Shown here: positions 63,977 to 64,000 of the stretch, in pieces
Layout: the number at the start of each line of letters is the position of its first letter
Position numbering within the stretch: the stretch's first letter is position 1
Assembly: GCF_001636425.1 (NCBI RefSeq)
Contig: NZ_KV440953.1
Location: 1,686,847-1,750,846, forward strand
Reading direction: 5' to 3'
Length of the DNA stretch: 64,000 nt
From: Heyndrickxia acidicola
GTDB lineage: Bacteria > Bacillota > Bacilli > Bacillales > Bacillaceae_C
Made by a program: the position numbers and the translations under genes
The notes under the pieces: generated by a model
Told to the model about the DNA's origin: nothing
The model's input: only the letters and a program-made list of their open reading frames with translations
Databases searched by the model: none

Positions 63977-64000
63977 TAATTTGGTAAAACTTTATTTAAA

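Noticed and set aside
63912-64000. Search for spoVM downstream of rpmB
   Set aside because: In Bacillus spoVM lies near here on the opposite strand, but no matching 26-codon frame is visible before the window ends.

Overview
The window is a low-GC Firmicute chromosome segment, almost certainly a motile Bacillaceae (Bacillus sensu lato). The gene order from rpmB to cheB is the canonical Bacillus order seen in reverse, so nearly every gene lies on the minus strand and transcription runs right to left. CodY, the hslV-hslU-codY-xerC cluster, FapR, YlxM, YlqG/YlqH, SwrD and short FlgE are all bacilli-type proteins, and many starts carry strong AAGGAGG-type Shine-Dalgarno (SD) sites.

In transcription order, rpmB stands alone on the plus strand at the right edge. 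It is followed by yloU, fakA (fatty-acid kinase) and sdaAB-sdaAA (serine dehydratase), then recG. Next come fapR-plsX-fabD-fabG-acpP (type II fatty acid synthesis) and rnc-smc-ftsY. Then ylxM-ffh-rpsP-khpA-ylqD-rimM-trmD-rplS covers SRP and ribosome biogenesis, followed by lepB-rbgA-rnhB. A block with an inserted squalene-hopene cyclase gene and a decayed yppC-type (DUF2515) gene precedes ylqG-ylqH. After that come sucC-sucD, dprA, topA, xerC-hslV-hslU-codY, and finally the large fla/che operon from flgB to cheB, which runs off the left edge. That operon encodes the basal body, hook, motor switch, export apparatus and chemotaxis parts. A SigA-like promoter is visible upstream of flgB.

Deviations from the textbook layout are the interesting part. 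(1) CheB has only its methylesterase domain; the gene starts in an ATGA overlap with flhG and no receiver domain precedes it. (2) trmFO is missing between topA and xerC. (3) shc and a broken DUF2515 gene sit between rnhB and ylqG. (4) A repeat of about 127 bp, with compensatory changes in its outer stem between copies, forms a 3.3-unit tandem array inside the fab operon, with further full, partial or decayed copies elsewhere. (5) A second, GTTGATTTTCRCTTCAGGCA-type repeat family lies between lepB and rplS. (6) A MITE-like element lies between topA and dprA, and a compact branched inverted repeat lies between ylqH and sucC. (7) Hairpins are placed to suggest regulation before swrD, rnc and sdaAB.

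No rRNA, tRNA, CRISPR, intact insertion sequence or prophage was seen. I saw no defence island or other wholly novel multigene system. The best candidates for undescribed biology are the structured repeat family, the receiver-less CheB and the swrD start-site hairpin. All calls come from reading sequence and remembered family features; no database search was run.
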